DNA from: Acidimicrobiaceae bacterium
Lineage (GTDB): Bacteria; Actinomycetota; Acidimicrobiia; Acidimicrobiales; RAAP-2
Reading direction: 5' to 3'
Length of the DNA: 60,177 nucleotides
Assembly (NCBI GenBank): GCA_003132305.1
Contig: PKXJ01000019.1
Location: forward strand, 1 to 60,177
Shown: positions 1 to 8,073 of the stretch, piece by piece
Numbering within the stretch: the stretch's first letter is position 1
How the letters are laid out: each line of letters opens with the position of its first letter
The notes under the pieces: generated by a model
Databases searched by the model: none
The model's input: the letters and a program-made list of their open reading frames with translations, nothing else
Told to the model about the DNA's origin: nothing
Program-made: the position numbers and the translations under genes

Positions 1-238
1 TTGAATGAGTGAGAATACGAAGGTTGGCGTCAGTCCCCAGAGTCAATAATCTTTAGATGAACAAGTGTCTGTATAGAAACCCACTCAAACCGATAGCGCC
101 AGGTCGGTCCGCCACGATCTCGAGCACGGTCAATCGAACTGCAGACATCTCTGAAGTATGAAAAACACAGCGTCCTCGATGCCACGAAGACGGCGTTGAA
201 AGTTTTGAATCAGTCGAGACAGGTCGAATTCGGGACCA

Positions 239-499
239 TCATTTGTTGAAGGCATCGGTTGCGGCCTCCGACGCCCGAATCGCGTCGACTTCGATAAGCC
301 ACGCCTTGAGCGCCTCTCTTGAGTCGAGTCGACGACCGTCAGGCAGCACCGTTACGTCGTCTTCGGTGGGAGGCTTCGCAAACCGCATCTGCTCGGCCAA
401 CTCGGCCACCGTCTTAACAGGACCATTACATTGGCGGCGATGTCGCGGGAGCGCTGGTGCACCTGGCATCCCCAATATCACAACACCCGCAAACTGCAT
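239..499 (-). CDS. Hypothetical protein, about 86 aa
   Basis: I do not recognise this family. The frame stays open further upstream, but that part is arginine/serine-rich and overlaps the next gene, so I start at the ATG at 499. The C-terminal half (residues 30-86) looks coding: a charged stretch with LAEQMRFAKP, then VLPDGRRLDSREALKAWL, then a helical acidic tail. No signal peptide or membrane segment is visible and the ribosome-binding site is weak. It lies 34 bp downstream of the beta-propeller gene on the same strand. Confidence 0.45.
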   Translation of the reverse strand: MQFAGVVILGMPGAPALPRHRRQCNGPVKTVAELAEQMRFAKPPTEDDVTVLPDGRRLDSREALKAWLIEVDAIRASEAATDAFNK

Positions 500-533
500 T
501 TTGAACTCAGGGCAATCCTTATCGCCGCTGACT

Positions 534-1901
534 TCATCGCTTCTGGCCTGTGGGGGTAATCGCGAACGCTGACGGTGCGAGCCCCACTGTGATCGCTTTG
601 CCGACAGTGCCCGTCGACGTGGCAATCGGGATGACCCTGCCGGGTGTGTTGTGCGGTGATCCGACACCGACGTAGGTGCCGCTGTCGAGGACAAAGACAG
701 TGGCGCCGTTCGGGCTGATCGTCAGCATGGATGCGTTACGTCCCACATCGATCGTCTTTCCGGCAGTGCCCGTCGCGAGATCGACGGGGATGACGGTGCT
801 CTCCCTCGGGCTCGACTTAGTGGCGAGCACGTAGGCGGTCGAACCATTTGGCGCGATCGCGACCTCCCAGGACATCGCGCCGGGCTCATCTCCGAGCGTG
901 GCCACCTTGCGAACGACTCCGGTTGCCGTGCTCAAGAGCGCGAGCGTGTTGTTGTTGGCGTAGCGCGACCCCTGTTCGAGGGCGGTAACGGGCACGCCAA
1001 CCTCGGCGATCGCTGTGTCATCTCGCGTCACCGCGATCGCCACCGGCGTGGAGGTGCGAAGCCCGATGGCCTTGCCGAGACTTCCCGTCGCCGTGTTGAT
1101 CGGGACGATCCCCGACGAGGTGATCGCATAGGCGGTCACGCTGTTCGACTTGAACGCGAGCCCGCTCACGGAGAACGGGGCCAAATCCCGGGCCAGCTTG
1201 ATCGCCGGCGCGGAGGTATCGGTCGCGGTGTCGACGGGCGTGATTGCGCTGGGCTCGCCTGGGTTGCTCTGGCGCGAATCCACAACGTAAAGGAGCTTGC
1301 CGTTCGGCGACATCGTCATGGATAACGGAAGGGTCCCCACCTTGATCGGACGCAGTGCAGTGCCCGTCGCGAGATCAATCGGCGTGACCGTCGCCGGCGT
1401 CGTCGCCGGCGTAGTGGCGGCGTCGATCCCGTTGAGGACGTATGCCATCTTGCCGTTCGGCGTGATCGCTATGGCCTGCGGGGAGGTACCGACGGCGATC
1501 GGCCTGCCCGGTCTGTGGGTCGCCGTGGCGATCGGGACCACGCTGCCCGGTGATCCGTGCTCATCGCCTCCGACCGCGACGACGTAGAGGGTCTTCGCTC
1601 CCGGTGCGACAGCGAGCGCGACCGGAGACAGCGCTCCGAGCCCGATCGGGTGTGCGTCGATGCCGGTCGAAGCGTCGATCGGCGTGATGTCGTGCGAGGC
1701 CAGGTTGGCCACGTAGATGGTCGAGCCGGAGGTGACCGAGCCAGCGACGGACATTGACATGACGCCGGTGAGACCGCCCATGCCGATCAGGATTGCGACC
1801 GCCCGTGCCCACCGATGCGGACGGGCGCCGGCTCGCGTGTGGGCACGCGGCCAAGCGGCAACGTCCGCTGCTCTCCCATTCGCTGATCTTGATCTCGACA
1901 T
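534..1901 (-). CDS. Secreted or anchored YVTN-type beta-propeller protein
   Basis: The 455-aa product has an arginine-rich N terminus and one hydrophobic segment at about residues 31-55, read as a signal peptide or anchor. The rest is repeated blades of about 45 residues with the pattern ITPNGKMAYVLN ... VTPIDLATGTALRPIKVG, typical of the YVTN/lactonase-like propeller fold. About seven blades are seen, the expected number for a closed propeller. Such proteins act outside the membrane as binding or scaffold proteins; no catalytic residues are evident and the ligand is unknown. The gene is transcribed divergently from the secreted-protein gene at 2185. Confidence 0.85.
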   Translation of the reverse strand: MSRSRSANGRAADVAAWPRAHTRAGARPHRWARAVAILIGMGGLTGVMSMSVAGSVTSGSTIYVANLASHDITPIDASTGIDAHPIGLGALSPVALAVAPGAKTLYVVAVGGDEHGSPGSVVPIATATHRPGRPIAVGTSPQAIAITPNGKMAYVLNGIDAATTPATTPATVTPIDLATGTALRPIKVGTLPLSMTMSPNGKLLYVVDSRQSNPGEPSAITPVDTATDTSAPAIKLARDLAPFSVSGLAFKSNSVTAYAITSSGIVPINTATGSLGKAIGLRTSTPVAIAVTRDDTAIAEVGVPVTALEQGSRYANNNTLALLSTATGVVRKVATLGDEPGAMSWEVAIAPNGSTAYVLATKSSPRESTVIPVDLATGTAGKTIDVGRNASMLTISPNGATVFVLDSGTYVGVGSPHNTPGRVIPIATSTGTVGKAITVGLAPSAFAITPTGQKR

Positions 1902-2124
1902 GCTACAAACTTAATGCTGATCGGCCACCTTAAGGTGCCCTTGCATCGATTCGAGGACCCGACGAAACGGCTTCAAGAGATGAACCGGGTCGTGCCCGCT
2001 TGTCTCGTCGCGCAGGCCGTTGCTGCGTCACTGTCGTGTCAGGTTCGATAGCATGTGCCGCGCGACCGATACCTGCACGCACGCTAACGGCGCTTGCCAA
2101 AGTCGCGTTTTCGGAGTTATCCTG

Positions 2125-2141
2125 ATCCGTCAGTGACGGAT
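2125..2141. promoter_or_regulatory. 17-bp perfect palindrome upstream of a secreted-protein gene
   Basis: ATCCGTCA-G-TGACGGAT is a perfect inverted repeat with a 1-base centre, 44 bp before the GTG start at 2185 and in the 283-bp divergent intergenic region. Size and position fit a dimeric regulator site. The regulator is unknown. Confidence 0.4.
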
Positions 2142-2184
2142 AGGCTCGCACCATCCGGTTCACGTTGGCCGAGAAAGGGAGTCT

Positions 2185-2760
2185 GTGAAGACACTGCCCC
2201 GTAACAACCATGTACTGAGAACGTCGCTCGCCTGCGCCGCGGTGATTGCGTCGTTCGCGCTCTTCACCTCAAGCGCCGTGGCCGCGAGCACCATTGGCAA
2301 AGTGAAGATGACCGGGCAGGTCTCAGGGAGCCTTTCGATGCCGAAGATGATGACCAACAAGTTCGGAGGGCCGCAAGTCGGTTGCCAGATTCAGGAGAAC
2401 ACGACGTCGCAGGTTCTGATCTACCTCGCTGCCGGCAAGGTTCAACTCAACGGCAAGTCCGTCGCGGAGAAGGCCGGGACGCTCTTCGTGTCGGTCGATC
2501 GTGACGGCGCCAGTGAGAGTGTCAGTGCGGTGAATGAGAATGCCAAGGTGACCCTCACCCTCGAGTTCGGTGCGAAGACCTATCTCTGGACGAGTTCGTC
2601 GGGCACCATCAGCATCAAGAGCCGAGGTGGCGCCGGCACCTTCAGCGTCGGTGCGGTGCCGGCCGGCACGCTGTCCGGCGTGGCGTTGCAATCCGGTGCG
2701 GCCACCAAGCCCGTCAAGCTTTCCGGCTCATGGTCGTACTGTCGTCCCTTCCCGACCTAG
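2185..2760 (+). CDS. Small secreted protein of unknown function
   Basis: The 191-aa protein starts at GTG 2185, preceded by an AAAGGGAG ribosome-binding site. Residues 1-33 form a clear signal peptide (positive start, LACAAVIASFALF core, SAVAAS cleavage region). The mature part is rich in Ser, Gly, Val and Thr and is predicted beta-rich. It has two cysteines (CQIQ and SYCRPF) that could form one disulfide. The ending KLSGSWSYCRPF resembles the ending VTGSWSC of the secreted protein at 3679-4209, so the two may be distant relatives. No enzymatic motif is seen. Confidence 0.8.
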   Translation: MKTLPRNNHVLRTSLACAAVIASFALFTSSAVAASTIGKVKMTGQVSGSLSMPKMMTNKFGGPQVGCQIQENTTSQVLIYLAAGKVQLNGKSVAEKAGTLFVSVDRDGASESVSAVNENAKVTLTLEFGAKTYLWTSSSGTISIKSRGGAGTFSVGAVPAGTLSGVALQSGAATKPVKLSGSWSYCRPFPT

Positions 2761-2935
2761 CCGGGCAGCAGCGACGCTTACGGACGACGCGTCTGAGATC
2801 TGGGTGACGACGCCGCACTCTCGCCGTTCTGCGTGTGTTCGCGGTCGTGGGGTACTAAGTCGAACTTACCCCTGCATGACCGGGCCGACGTATCCTGACA
2901 AGGTATTTTGCGCCACAATAATTCACCCCTTCTGT

Positions 2936-3362
2936 CTATATGAGCGTCTTTGGCACCGGCACGCCCAGCAGTTCGAACGCCCGCCGCTGGGTCGGCGTCG
3001 GCGTAGCCAGTAGGTCGAACTCGACGCCCGCCCCGACGACGACGCGCATGTGGTTACGCGTCAACGTCGCGAGGTGTTCGATCAACTCGCGATAGACGCG
3101 GAGGGATTCACCGTCGGCGTTTTTTTGGGACGTCTCTCTTCCGTGCCGCGGCGGAGCGTGTTGCCGAAGTGACCCGGTCGATGTGTAGTGGCTTTGAGGT
3201 CTCGGTGAAGGTGAGCGGTGCGAGGGTCCGGCGCAGATGGAAGGTGACGTTGGTCGACAACATGCACAAGAAGGCGGGCGCGCGAACGCGGTCTTTGAGG
3301 TAGTGGTGCACCGGGCGCAGATCGAAGTCGATCGCCTTCATCGAACGGAAGTCCCGCTCCAC
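2936..3362 (-). pseudogene. IS1634-family transposase, C-terminal remnant
   Basis: Read on the minus strand, the segment carries VERDFRSMKAIDFDLRPVHH followed by LKDRVRAPAFLCML. This matches the conserved C-terminal region of IS1634-type DDE transposases. The frame breaks near 3119-3126 at a run of seven T. It resumes in another frame as GESLRVYRELIEHLATLTRN and ends with RAFELLGVPVPKTLI before the TAG at 2936-2938. About three quarters of the gene is missing upstream, so it is a dead fragment. Terminal inverted repeats were not identified. Confidence 0.7.
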
Positions 3363-3422
3363 ACCGGCCGGCCGAGGGCAAACCCAGTACCACGCGACGA
3401 GCCTTCGAGCGACGGAGGTCGT

Positions 3423-3596
3423 TTCGCAGACTGGTGGAGGCGGACCGGCAGTGAAGAACGGACCTTCTGCCTCAAACGCGACCTCGGCTGGAACCGCACA
3501 CGCATGGACGCGATCAATGGTGCCCGCACCCGGCGCGGCCACGGCATCTTCAACCACAATCTCGAGAAAATCGCCGGACTGATGGTCGAGACTTGA
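3423..3596 (+). pseudogene. Second transposase C-terminal remnant, opposite strand
   Basis: The plus-strand reading FADWWRRTGSEERTFCLKRD, then LGWNRTRMDAINGARTRRGH, then GIFNHNLEKIAGL resembles the C terminus of DDE transposases of the ISNCY/IS1182 type (hydrophobic GH-GIF-HNL ending). No catalytic core precedes it. It abuts the IS1634 remnant tail-first, suggesting one insertion sequence entered another before both decayed. The family assignment is from memory of the motif and is tentative. Confidence 0.5.
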
Positions 3597-3678
3597 CCAG
3601 GAAGGGCCCCGGCCCGAATAGTTCCAAGTAGATCACGACGGCGGGTCCGCCTACGGCGAGCTCTTCAGGGGCAAGAAG

Positions 3679-4209
3679 TCAGCAGCTCCAGCTCCCGGTG
3701 ACCGTGGCCGCACCTTTGTACGTAGTGCTGCCAACGACGTGGCGCTCGACCGTGAGATTGATGGAGCCCTTTGATCCGTGGTAGGTCACAGTGCCCGATG
3801 TCTCGACAAATTCGGTGATCGGGACGCCGTTGTTCTGGAACGACGAATCAGTGAGCGAGTGCACATCCGCCTTCGCCACATGGGTTGTCCCCTGCTTGGG
3901 CACGTAGGCCGACAGGGCCCAGGGACCCGCCCCCGCCCCCTTGATGGTCCCCTTCATGTGCGACAGGGTGACGAGGTACGACTTGCCGCTGTAGGACTTC
4001 CCGAAGATACAGTTAAGGGACGATGGTGACAGCTTCAGCGTGCCGCTGTAGGCGCCCTTGACGGTGAAAGTATTAACAGCGCTCGAGGCGCCGACAGTGG
4101 AGGGGACGAGCAGCGCCATCCCCCCGGACACAAGCGCGACGGCCGCTAGCGTGGCTACGCCCCTCTTGGCCGAGCACCACCTGCGCGTGCTCTTCATCGG
4201 GTCGATCAT
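3679..4209 (-). CDS. Small secreted protein of unknown function
   Basis: I choose the ATG at 4209 because GGAAGG lies seven bases upstream. A longer reading to 4458 would add an arginine-rich non-coding-looking stretch. The 176-aa product has a signal peptide (KSTRRWCSAKRG, then VATLAAVALVSGGMALLV, cleavage near VGASSA) and a beta-rich mature domain with two cysteines, one near the start (LNCIF) and one at the end (GSWSC). The layout parallels the secreted protein at 2185-2760. The 5' leader contains a long hairpin at 4251-4282. Confidence 0.75.
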   Translation of the reverse strand: MIDPMKSTRRWCSAKRGVATLAAVALVSGGMALLVPSTVGASSAVNTFTVKGAYSGTLKLSPSSLNCIFGKSYSGKSYLVTLSHMKGTIKGAGAGPWALSAYVPKQGTTHVAKADVHSLTDSSFQNNGVPITEFVETSGTVTYHGSKGSINLTVERHVVGSTTYKGAATVTGSWSC

Positions 4210-4532
4210 TTCCATCCCTTCCGGGCCGGCCGCGCGCCGCGCTGGTCGCCGATCTTCACTGCTGCGAGCAGCAGTGAAGATCATAACCGGAGCTCGGGGT
4301 CTCCATCTAGCCGGACTAATTTCTTGGAGTGGCCAGCGCTTGCGCCGGATTCGAACCTCAGCCTTAGTTGTTGGTTTTCTTGACGTCTTCCAAACGTCAA
4401 CACATTTGTCAATAATTCTTCTCCTCAGTGGACGCATTCCTACGCAAACCTTGCTCACTCGTCAACGGCGAGCGTGCCAACTGATCAGCGCGTACGCAAT
4501 TTCTGTTCGTCGGGCGTAAGTCGATCACCTGA
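4210..4532. other. Intergenic region upstream of the secreted-protein gene
   Basis: No gene is supported in this 323-bp stretch. It holds the ribosome-binding site of the 4209 start and the perfect hairpin at 4251-4282, and it ends at the tRNA-like fragment at 4533. Confidence 0.5.
4251..4282. promoter_or_regulatory. Perfect 14-bp hairpin with CGAG loop
   Basis: GATCTTCACTGCTG and its exact complement flank a CGAG tetraloop. No T-tract follows on either strand, so it does not look like an intrinsic terminator. It lies 42 bp upstream of the 4209 start and may be a leader RNA structure or an operator. Confidence 0.5.
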
Positions 4533-4578
4533 CTCTTCATCAACAGGTTCCGGGTTCAAATCCCGGCCGGCGCACCAA
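4533..4578 (+). other. tRNA-Lys(CTT)-like 3' half, putative attachment site (left)
   Basis: The segment begins at an anticodon-loop-like CTCTTCA, contains a perfect T-arm (CCGGG-TTCAAAT-CCCGG) and ends with the acceptor strand CCGGCGC plus ACCA. No matching 5' acceptor strand (GCGCCGG) or D-arm lies upstream, so it is not a working tRNA gene. A copy identical at 41 of 46 positions lies at 18611-18656 in the same orientation. Integrative elements commonly recombine in the tRNA 3' half from the anticodon loop onward, so I read the pair as att-type scars. Confidence 0.6.
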
Positions 4579-4579
4579 A

Positions 4580-4921
4580 CTCCTCACCTACTGCGAACTT
4601 GGGCCTCCCAATGACCCGGGGTCCAAGGTTCTCTACAAGAGAGCCAACGGCAGAGCCACCTGGCAGAAGATGTCTGGCGTGCAGGGGGTCGGTTTAGATG
4701 CTGCGGTCGATTCGACGGGACAATTTCTTTGGGAACTCCACGAAGGCGGAACACTGTCCGAGAGCAGCGACGGAAGACGCGAAAGGGTAGATGTTCCCAG
4801 AGTCAAGTATGGAACGAACGGTGTGATTGCAACGTACCGCGCCCACGAAGCCTGGCACGTCGTTTCCGGACACGACATCTATCGAGCCCTCACTGGAAGA
4901 ACCTGGAAACTTCTGAAGTAG
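4580..4921 (+). pseudogene. 5'-truncated fragment of a propeller-like protein
   Basis: An open frame enters from the tRNA-like fragment and ends at a TAG at 4921. It includes GSKVLYKRANGRATWQKMSG, VGLDAAVDSTGQFLWELHEG and later WHVVSGHDIYRALTGRTWKL. The Trp-containing turns resemble blades of a BNR/YCF48-type propeller. No good start with a ribosome-binding site is present; the first ATG in frame is at 4670. I read it as the tail of a gene cut when the left island boundary formed. A short real gene starting at 4670 is the alternative. Confidence 0.4.
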
Positions 4922-5030
4922 GGTCCGGCGTCACCAGCCGTCCAATGGCGATTTCAATGATGGGTCGAGAAAATTCTATGACAATCTCTACCTCGACCGA
5001 CCTATAGTCCAAGACGAGGGCAACGCACGG

Positions 5031-5046
5031 CGCACTGCAGTGTGCG
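5031..5046. promoter_or_regulatory. Short hairpin before the DUF1326 gene
   Basis: CGCAC-TGCAGT-GTGCG forms a 5-bp stem around a palindromic loop, 17 bp before the ATG at 5064. It may be an operator for the DUF1326/DUF2182 pair. The evidence is symmetry only. Confidence 0.25.
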
Positions 5047-5063
5047 AAATAGGGGGAATAGGG

Positions 5064-5657
5064 ATGAGTTTCTCAGTCAAAGGTGACTACTTCGAAACGT
5101 GTAATTGCGACGTCAGCTGCGCTTGCATTTGGCTCGGAGCGGCGACGAACGATGCATGTGATTTGCTGCTCGCCTGGCACGTAACGGAGGGGCAAAAGGA
5201 GGGTGTCGACCTCGCGGGACTGAACGCAGTGATGGCGGTGCACACACCCAAGAAGATGACTGATGGCAATTGGAAGGTCGCATTCTATCTCGATGATCGT
5301 GCGACCCTCGAGCAGTCCGAAGCTTTGGGCGCAATCTTCTCGGGCGGCGCTGGTGGCCATCTCGCCGCCCTGGGTCCGCTGATCGGAGAAGTTGCGGGTG
5401 TCACGCCAGCGTCAATTTCGTTCAGCCGCAACGGTGGTTCGCTCAAGGCATCGGCGGGAGCCGTGCTTTCGATGGAGTCTGAAGAGATGGTGGGCATGGA
5501 CGGCTCGCACCCTCCGGTTATTACCAACCCTCTCCTAGGCGCCGTCTCTCAACCCGTGACCCAAGCGAAGGCCGGCGCAAACAGTTACCACGACCACTGG
5601 GACGCAGAGTTCTCGGGCACCAACAGTTTCGTCACGGACTTTGCGTACGAAGGCTGA
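5064..5657 (+). CDS. DUF1326 domain protein
   Basis: The 197-aa protein starts at ATG 5064 (AGGGGGAATAGGG upstream). The N terminus FSVKGDYFETCNCDVSCACI with its cysteine cluster is the hallmark of DUF1326. Three cysteines within six residues suggest metal or thiol chemistry. DUF1326 genes are commonly found beside DUF2182 membrane proteins, as here, where the next gene overlaps by 17 nt. A role of the pair in metal handling is suspected for the family but unproven. The gene lies inside the putative island, left of the first 46-bp repeat. Confidence 0.85.
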   Translation: MSFSVKGDYFETCNCDVSCACIWLGAATNDACDLLLAWHVTEGQKEGVDLAGLNAVMAVHTPKKMTDGNWKVAFYLDDRATLEQSEALGAIFSGGAGGHLAALGPLIGEVAGVTPASISFSRNGGSLKASAGAVLSMESEEMVGMDGSHPPVITNPLLGAVSQPVTQAKAGANSYHDHWDAEFSGTNSFVTDFAYEG

Positions 5658-6447
5658 GACCCGCGCGAACGCGAGTTCACCGCTGGGGATACCGCTGCGC
5701 CAACTCCTACCTGGATGGATTGGACTATGCCTCCTCGCGGCGCTGGCGTGGGGCGCGACCATCGCATGGGCGGCCACGATGAACGTCGGACCGGGCACGA
5801 TGGGGATGTCCCTGGCCACGTTCCTACCCATCTGGGTCGTCATGATGGCCGCCATGATGTTCCCGTCGGTGGCGCCAATGGCTATCGTGTGGATTCGCTC
5901 GGTGGCCGCTCGACCGAGTTCGCAAGATCGCGTAATCGGCGTTGCCTCATTCCTCGCGGGCTACCTTTGTGCGTGGGTGGCATTCGGTGCCGTCGTCTAC
6001 GTCGTGTTGTTGGGTGCGGGCAGGCTCGCCAACGATTCGCCCGGCACTGTTCGATGGGTCGGTGCCGCAATCTTCGCGGTGGCCGGCGTCTACCAACTAA
6101 CGCCGTTGAAGGGGGCCTGCCTCCGTCATTGCCGGACACCGCTGGGTTCGCTTTTCCACTACGCGAGCTATAAGGGTCCGCTACGCGATCTTCGTGTCGG
6201 AATCCACCACGGGCTGTACTGCGTCGGTTGCTGTTGGGGTCTCATGATCGTGCTGGTTGCCGTCGGCGCTATGAACATTCCCGTGATGGTCGCGCTCGCG
6301 GGGGTGATCTTGATCGAGAAGGTGTGGCGACACGGAACATCGTTCTCGCGCCTAGTAGGCGTATCTCTGCTCGTCATCGCTACTCTCGTGCTGTTCTTTC
6401 CGTCACTACTTCCCGGGCTGACGGCGACGCCGATGTCAAGTATGTGA
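5641..6447 (+). CDS. DUF2182 integral membrane protein
   Basis: The 268-aa protein starts at TTG 5641 inside the end of the DUF1326 gene, implying translational coupling. It has about six to seven membrane segments. Family features include MMAAMMFPSVAPM in an early membrane segment, YQLTPLKGACLRHCRTP after the mid segments, and HHGLYCVGCCWGLM later. These Met-, His- and Cys-rich signatures give the family its description as a predicted metal-binding membrane protein. Together with DUF1326 it probably forms a membrane-associated metal-related module; the metal is unknown. Confidence 0.85.
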   Translation: MRTKAETRANASSPLGIPLRQLLPGWIGLCLLAALAWGATIAWAATMNVGPGTMGMSLATFLPIWVVMMAAMMFPSVAPMAIVWIRSVAARPSSQDRVIGVASFLAGYLCAWVAFGAVVYVVLLGAGRLANDSPGTVRWVGAAIFAVAGVYQLTPLKGACLRHCRTPLGSLFHYASYKGPLRDLRVGIHHGLYCVGCCWGLMIVLVAVGAMNIPVMVALAGVILIEKVWRHGTSFSRLVGVSLLVIATLVLFFPSLLPGLTATPMSSM

Positions 6448-6987
6448 CCGCTCACCAATCTCAGCCCGACGAATCGCTCAACTAAATTTCCTTCGGCGGA
6501 CCCACTCGTGCCATGCTGGATCAACTGAAAACTTCGCCGATTTGCGGTTGAGTACCGTCGCGAGAACATCAGTACACTTCCTGAATCACCGAACCCTCAA
6601 ACTGCGTCTTGAAAAGTCTGCCCCTTCGTGTTTTCGATAGGAACTGAGATTCAAGGAATCAAAGATTCCTCGTGTCGGTGGCCCGACGCAACAGATCTGC
6701 AGCCCCTCTGGCGCCTCATGCACGATCGCCTCAAGGGTCCGAAGGTCCTAAGGGATCTTCCGCGGCATTGGGCTGAGTGCGTGTCTGTTCGCGAGGACGA
6801 CCTGACCGTTACGCAACCTCGCGCCGAAGGCTGTCGAGAATCAACCCGAGACCTGTCGTTGTAGGCCGCCGAACGAGCGCTAAAGAAATGCATCGATACT
6901 GCGAGAATCGCCTCCCCATTCTCCGCTGAGACGTGCACGGAATAGGTGTAGCGTTCTCTCGCATTACCCACTACGAATGGAGACCCA
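6448..6987. other. Intergenic region with the first 46-bp-type repeat
   Basis: No gene is convincing in these 540 bp. The only recognisable structure is repeat A at 6672-6715. A plus-strand open frame through it (6628-6864) is just translation across the repeat. Confidence 0.5.
6672..6715 (+). repeat. Cassette-type repeat A
   Basis: First of 11 co-oriented copies. The 5' hairpin is GTCGG-TGGC-CCGAC, the middle is CAGATCTG and the end is CTGGCGCC. The copy is 44 bp, two shorter than the usual 46, lost in the 3' part. The family is listed copy by copy because it delimits single-gene units. Confidence 0.85.
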
Positions 6988-7257
6988 ATGGCCGTGCTCG
7001 TTAGGATTTCAGCTACCGGAATGGATCAAGCAACCTACGACCAGATGGCCCCCGGACTCCACGAACTTGTGAAGAAGCAGCCCGGCTTTATCATCCACAT
7101 CGCGTATCCGACGCCCAACGGATTCGGCATAGGCGAAGTTTGGGAGAGTCAAGCCCAGCAAGAGGCGTGGTTTAACGCGAACGTCAAGCCAAAGCTTCCA
7201 GATTCAAGTGCCATGTCGACGGAGTACATCCAACTCCATGCCGTCGTCCAGCCGTAG
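6988..7257 (+). CDS. Small ABM-like dimeric alpha/beta-barrel protein
   Basis: The 89-aa protein starts at ATG 6988 with GGAG eight bases upstream. The order beta (AVLVRISATG), helix (YDQMAPGLHELV), beta (FIIHIAY), beta (GFGIGEVWES), helix (QEAWFNANV), beta (YIQLHAVV) is that of the ferredoxin-like half-barrel of antibiotic-biosynthesis-monooxygenase-type proteins. These work as homodimers, some as cofactor-free oxygenases. No specific substrate can be assigned. It is the only gene between repeats A and B. It resembles the 97-aa protein at 10966 in the segment from the central strand to WE. Confidence 0.75.
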   Translation: MAVLVRISATGMDQATYDQMAPGLHELVKKQPGFIIHIAYPTPNGFGIGEVWESQAQQEAWFNANVKPKLPDSSAMSTEYIQLHAVVQP

Positions 7258-7320
7258 TCCGACGACAAGTGAGGAGTACCGAAGTCAACGCGCCCCACGC
7301 CGTTTCTTAACATTTGTCTG

Positions 7321-7366
7321 GTGTCGGAGTTCCGACGTCATCAATCTGCTACCAGCCACTGGAGGC
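7321..7366 (+). repeat. Cassette-type repeat B
   Basis: 46 bp. The hairpin is GTCGG-AGTT-CCGAC, so loop bases change while both stem arms are kept. It ends AGCCACTGGAGGC. Confidence 0.85.
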
Positions 7367-7509
7367 TGATGGCTATCGCTCGGTAATTGACATTCGCTAG
7401 TTGCCCCAGCTTCTAGTGGTTCTCAACTCAGAGGCCGACTAATTCCCAAGGCGTGATCCACCCTGCTCCACGATCTCTGGGACCGCTCATCCGGATCAAT
7501 TTCGTGCAA

Positions 7510-7794
7510 TCAGAGTTCAACACTCTCGGTGATTTCCACTATGTGGGCCTTCGGATCTACCATGAACGCCTTGCCCGGACCGGCCCACACTTTCTCCATT
7601 GCTGCGAGCAGTCCGCGAGCATCGGCGATCGTGTCAAAGTCCAGGTCAATCATCACGTAGTTGGGGTCGTCCACCGACTGTGAGATGCGATAGCGACGAA
7701 CTCCCGATCTTTTGCGATCGGCCGGGTCGCTTTCGAATGCCTTCTTCCAACCGTCGAAGCTCGGCACTGCATGCTCGATATGAAGTGTAGGCAT
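7510..7794 (-). CDS. Small hypothetical protein, probable dimeric alpha/beta barrel
   Basis: I start at ATG 7794 (MPTLHIEHAVPSFDGW) because GCAGG lies just upstream. Upstream in-frame sequence to 7959 is not protein-like. The 94-aa product has the pattern beta (LHIEHAV), helix (FDGWKKAFESDP), beta (VRRYRISQS), beta (YVMIDLDFD), helix (ADARGLLAAMEKVW), beta (AHIVEITESVEL). This is a ferredoxin-like fold resembling small ABM or DUF-type proteins. It is the only gene between repeats B and C and runs against the repeat orientation. Confidence 0.7.
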   Translation of the reverse strand: MPTLHIEHAVPSFDGWKKAFESDPADRKRSGVRRYRISQSVDDPNYVMIDLDFDTIADARGLLAAMEKVWAGPGKAFMVDPKAHIVEITESVEL

Positions 7795-8000
7795 GTCGGC
7801 CTGCTTTCTTTGATTTGGTGTACGTTTCATTTTATACCAGCGAATTTCGAAGCAGCTCTGACCCTTGAGCGACTGATTGAAGGTTCGAGGTCCGTTCCCG
7901 AGCCGCAGCGTGCGCCCCGTCATTTCTGATGGACGTAATTCGACGCTCCCTTCTCTCAAATCACCAGTTCGGTCACTTCTAAAGAGCCCGCCAACTACCA

Positions 8001-8055
8001 GTGTCGGTGACCCGACGTGACAGACCCATTAGGTCTGCAACCAATCACTGGCGGC
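8001..8055 (+). repeat. Cassette-type repeat C, expanded copy
   Basis: 55 bp. The hairpin is GTCGG-TGAC-CCGAC. The middle is enlarged to CAGACC-CATTA-GGTCTG, a 6-bp stem where other copies have only CAGATCTG. That pairing supports a structured middle element. It ends CACTGGCGGC. Confidence 0.85.
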
Positions 8056-8073
8056 CAAAACCGAGGTTCCCAA

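Noticed and set aside
4500-4578. A complete tRNA gene ending in CCA
   Set aside because: The T-arm and acceptor 3' strand are perfect, but no 5' acceptor strand or D-arm pairs upstream within tRNA length. The same holds at 18611-18656.
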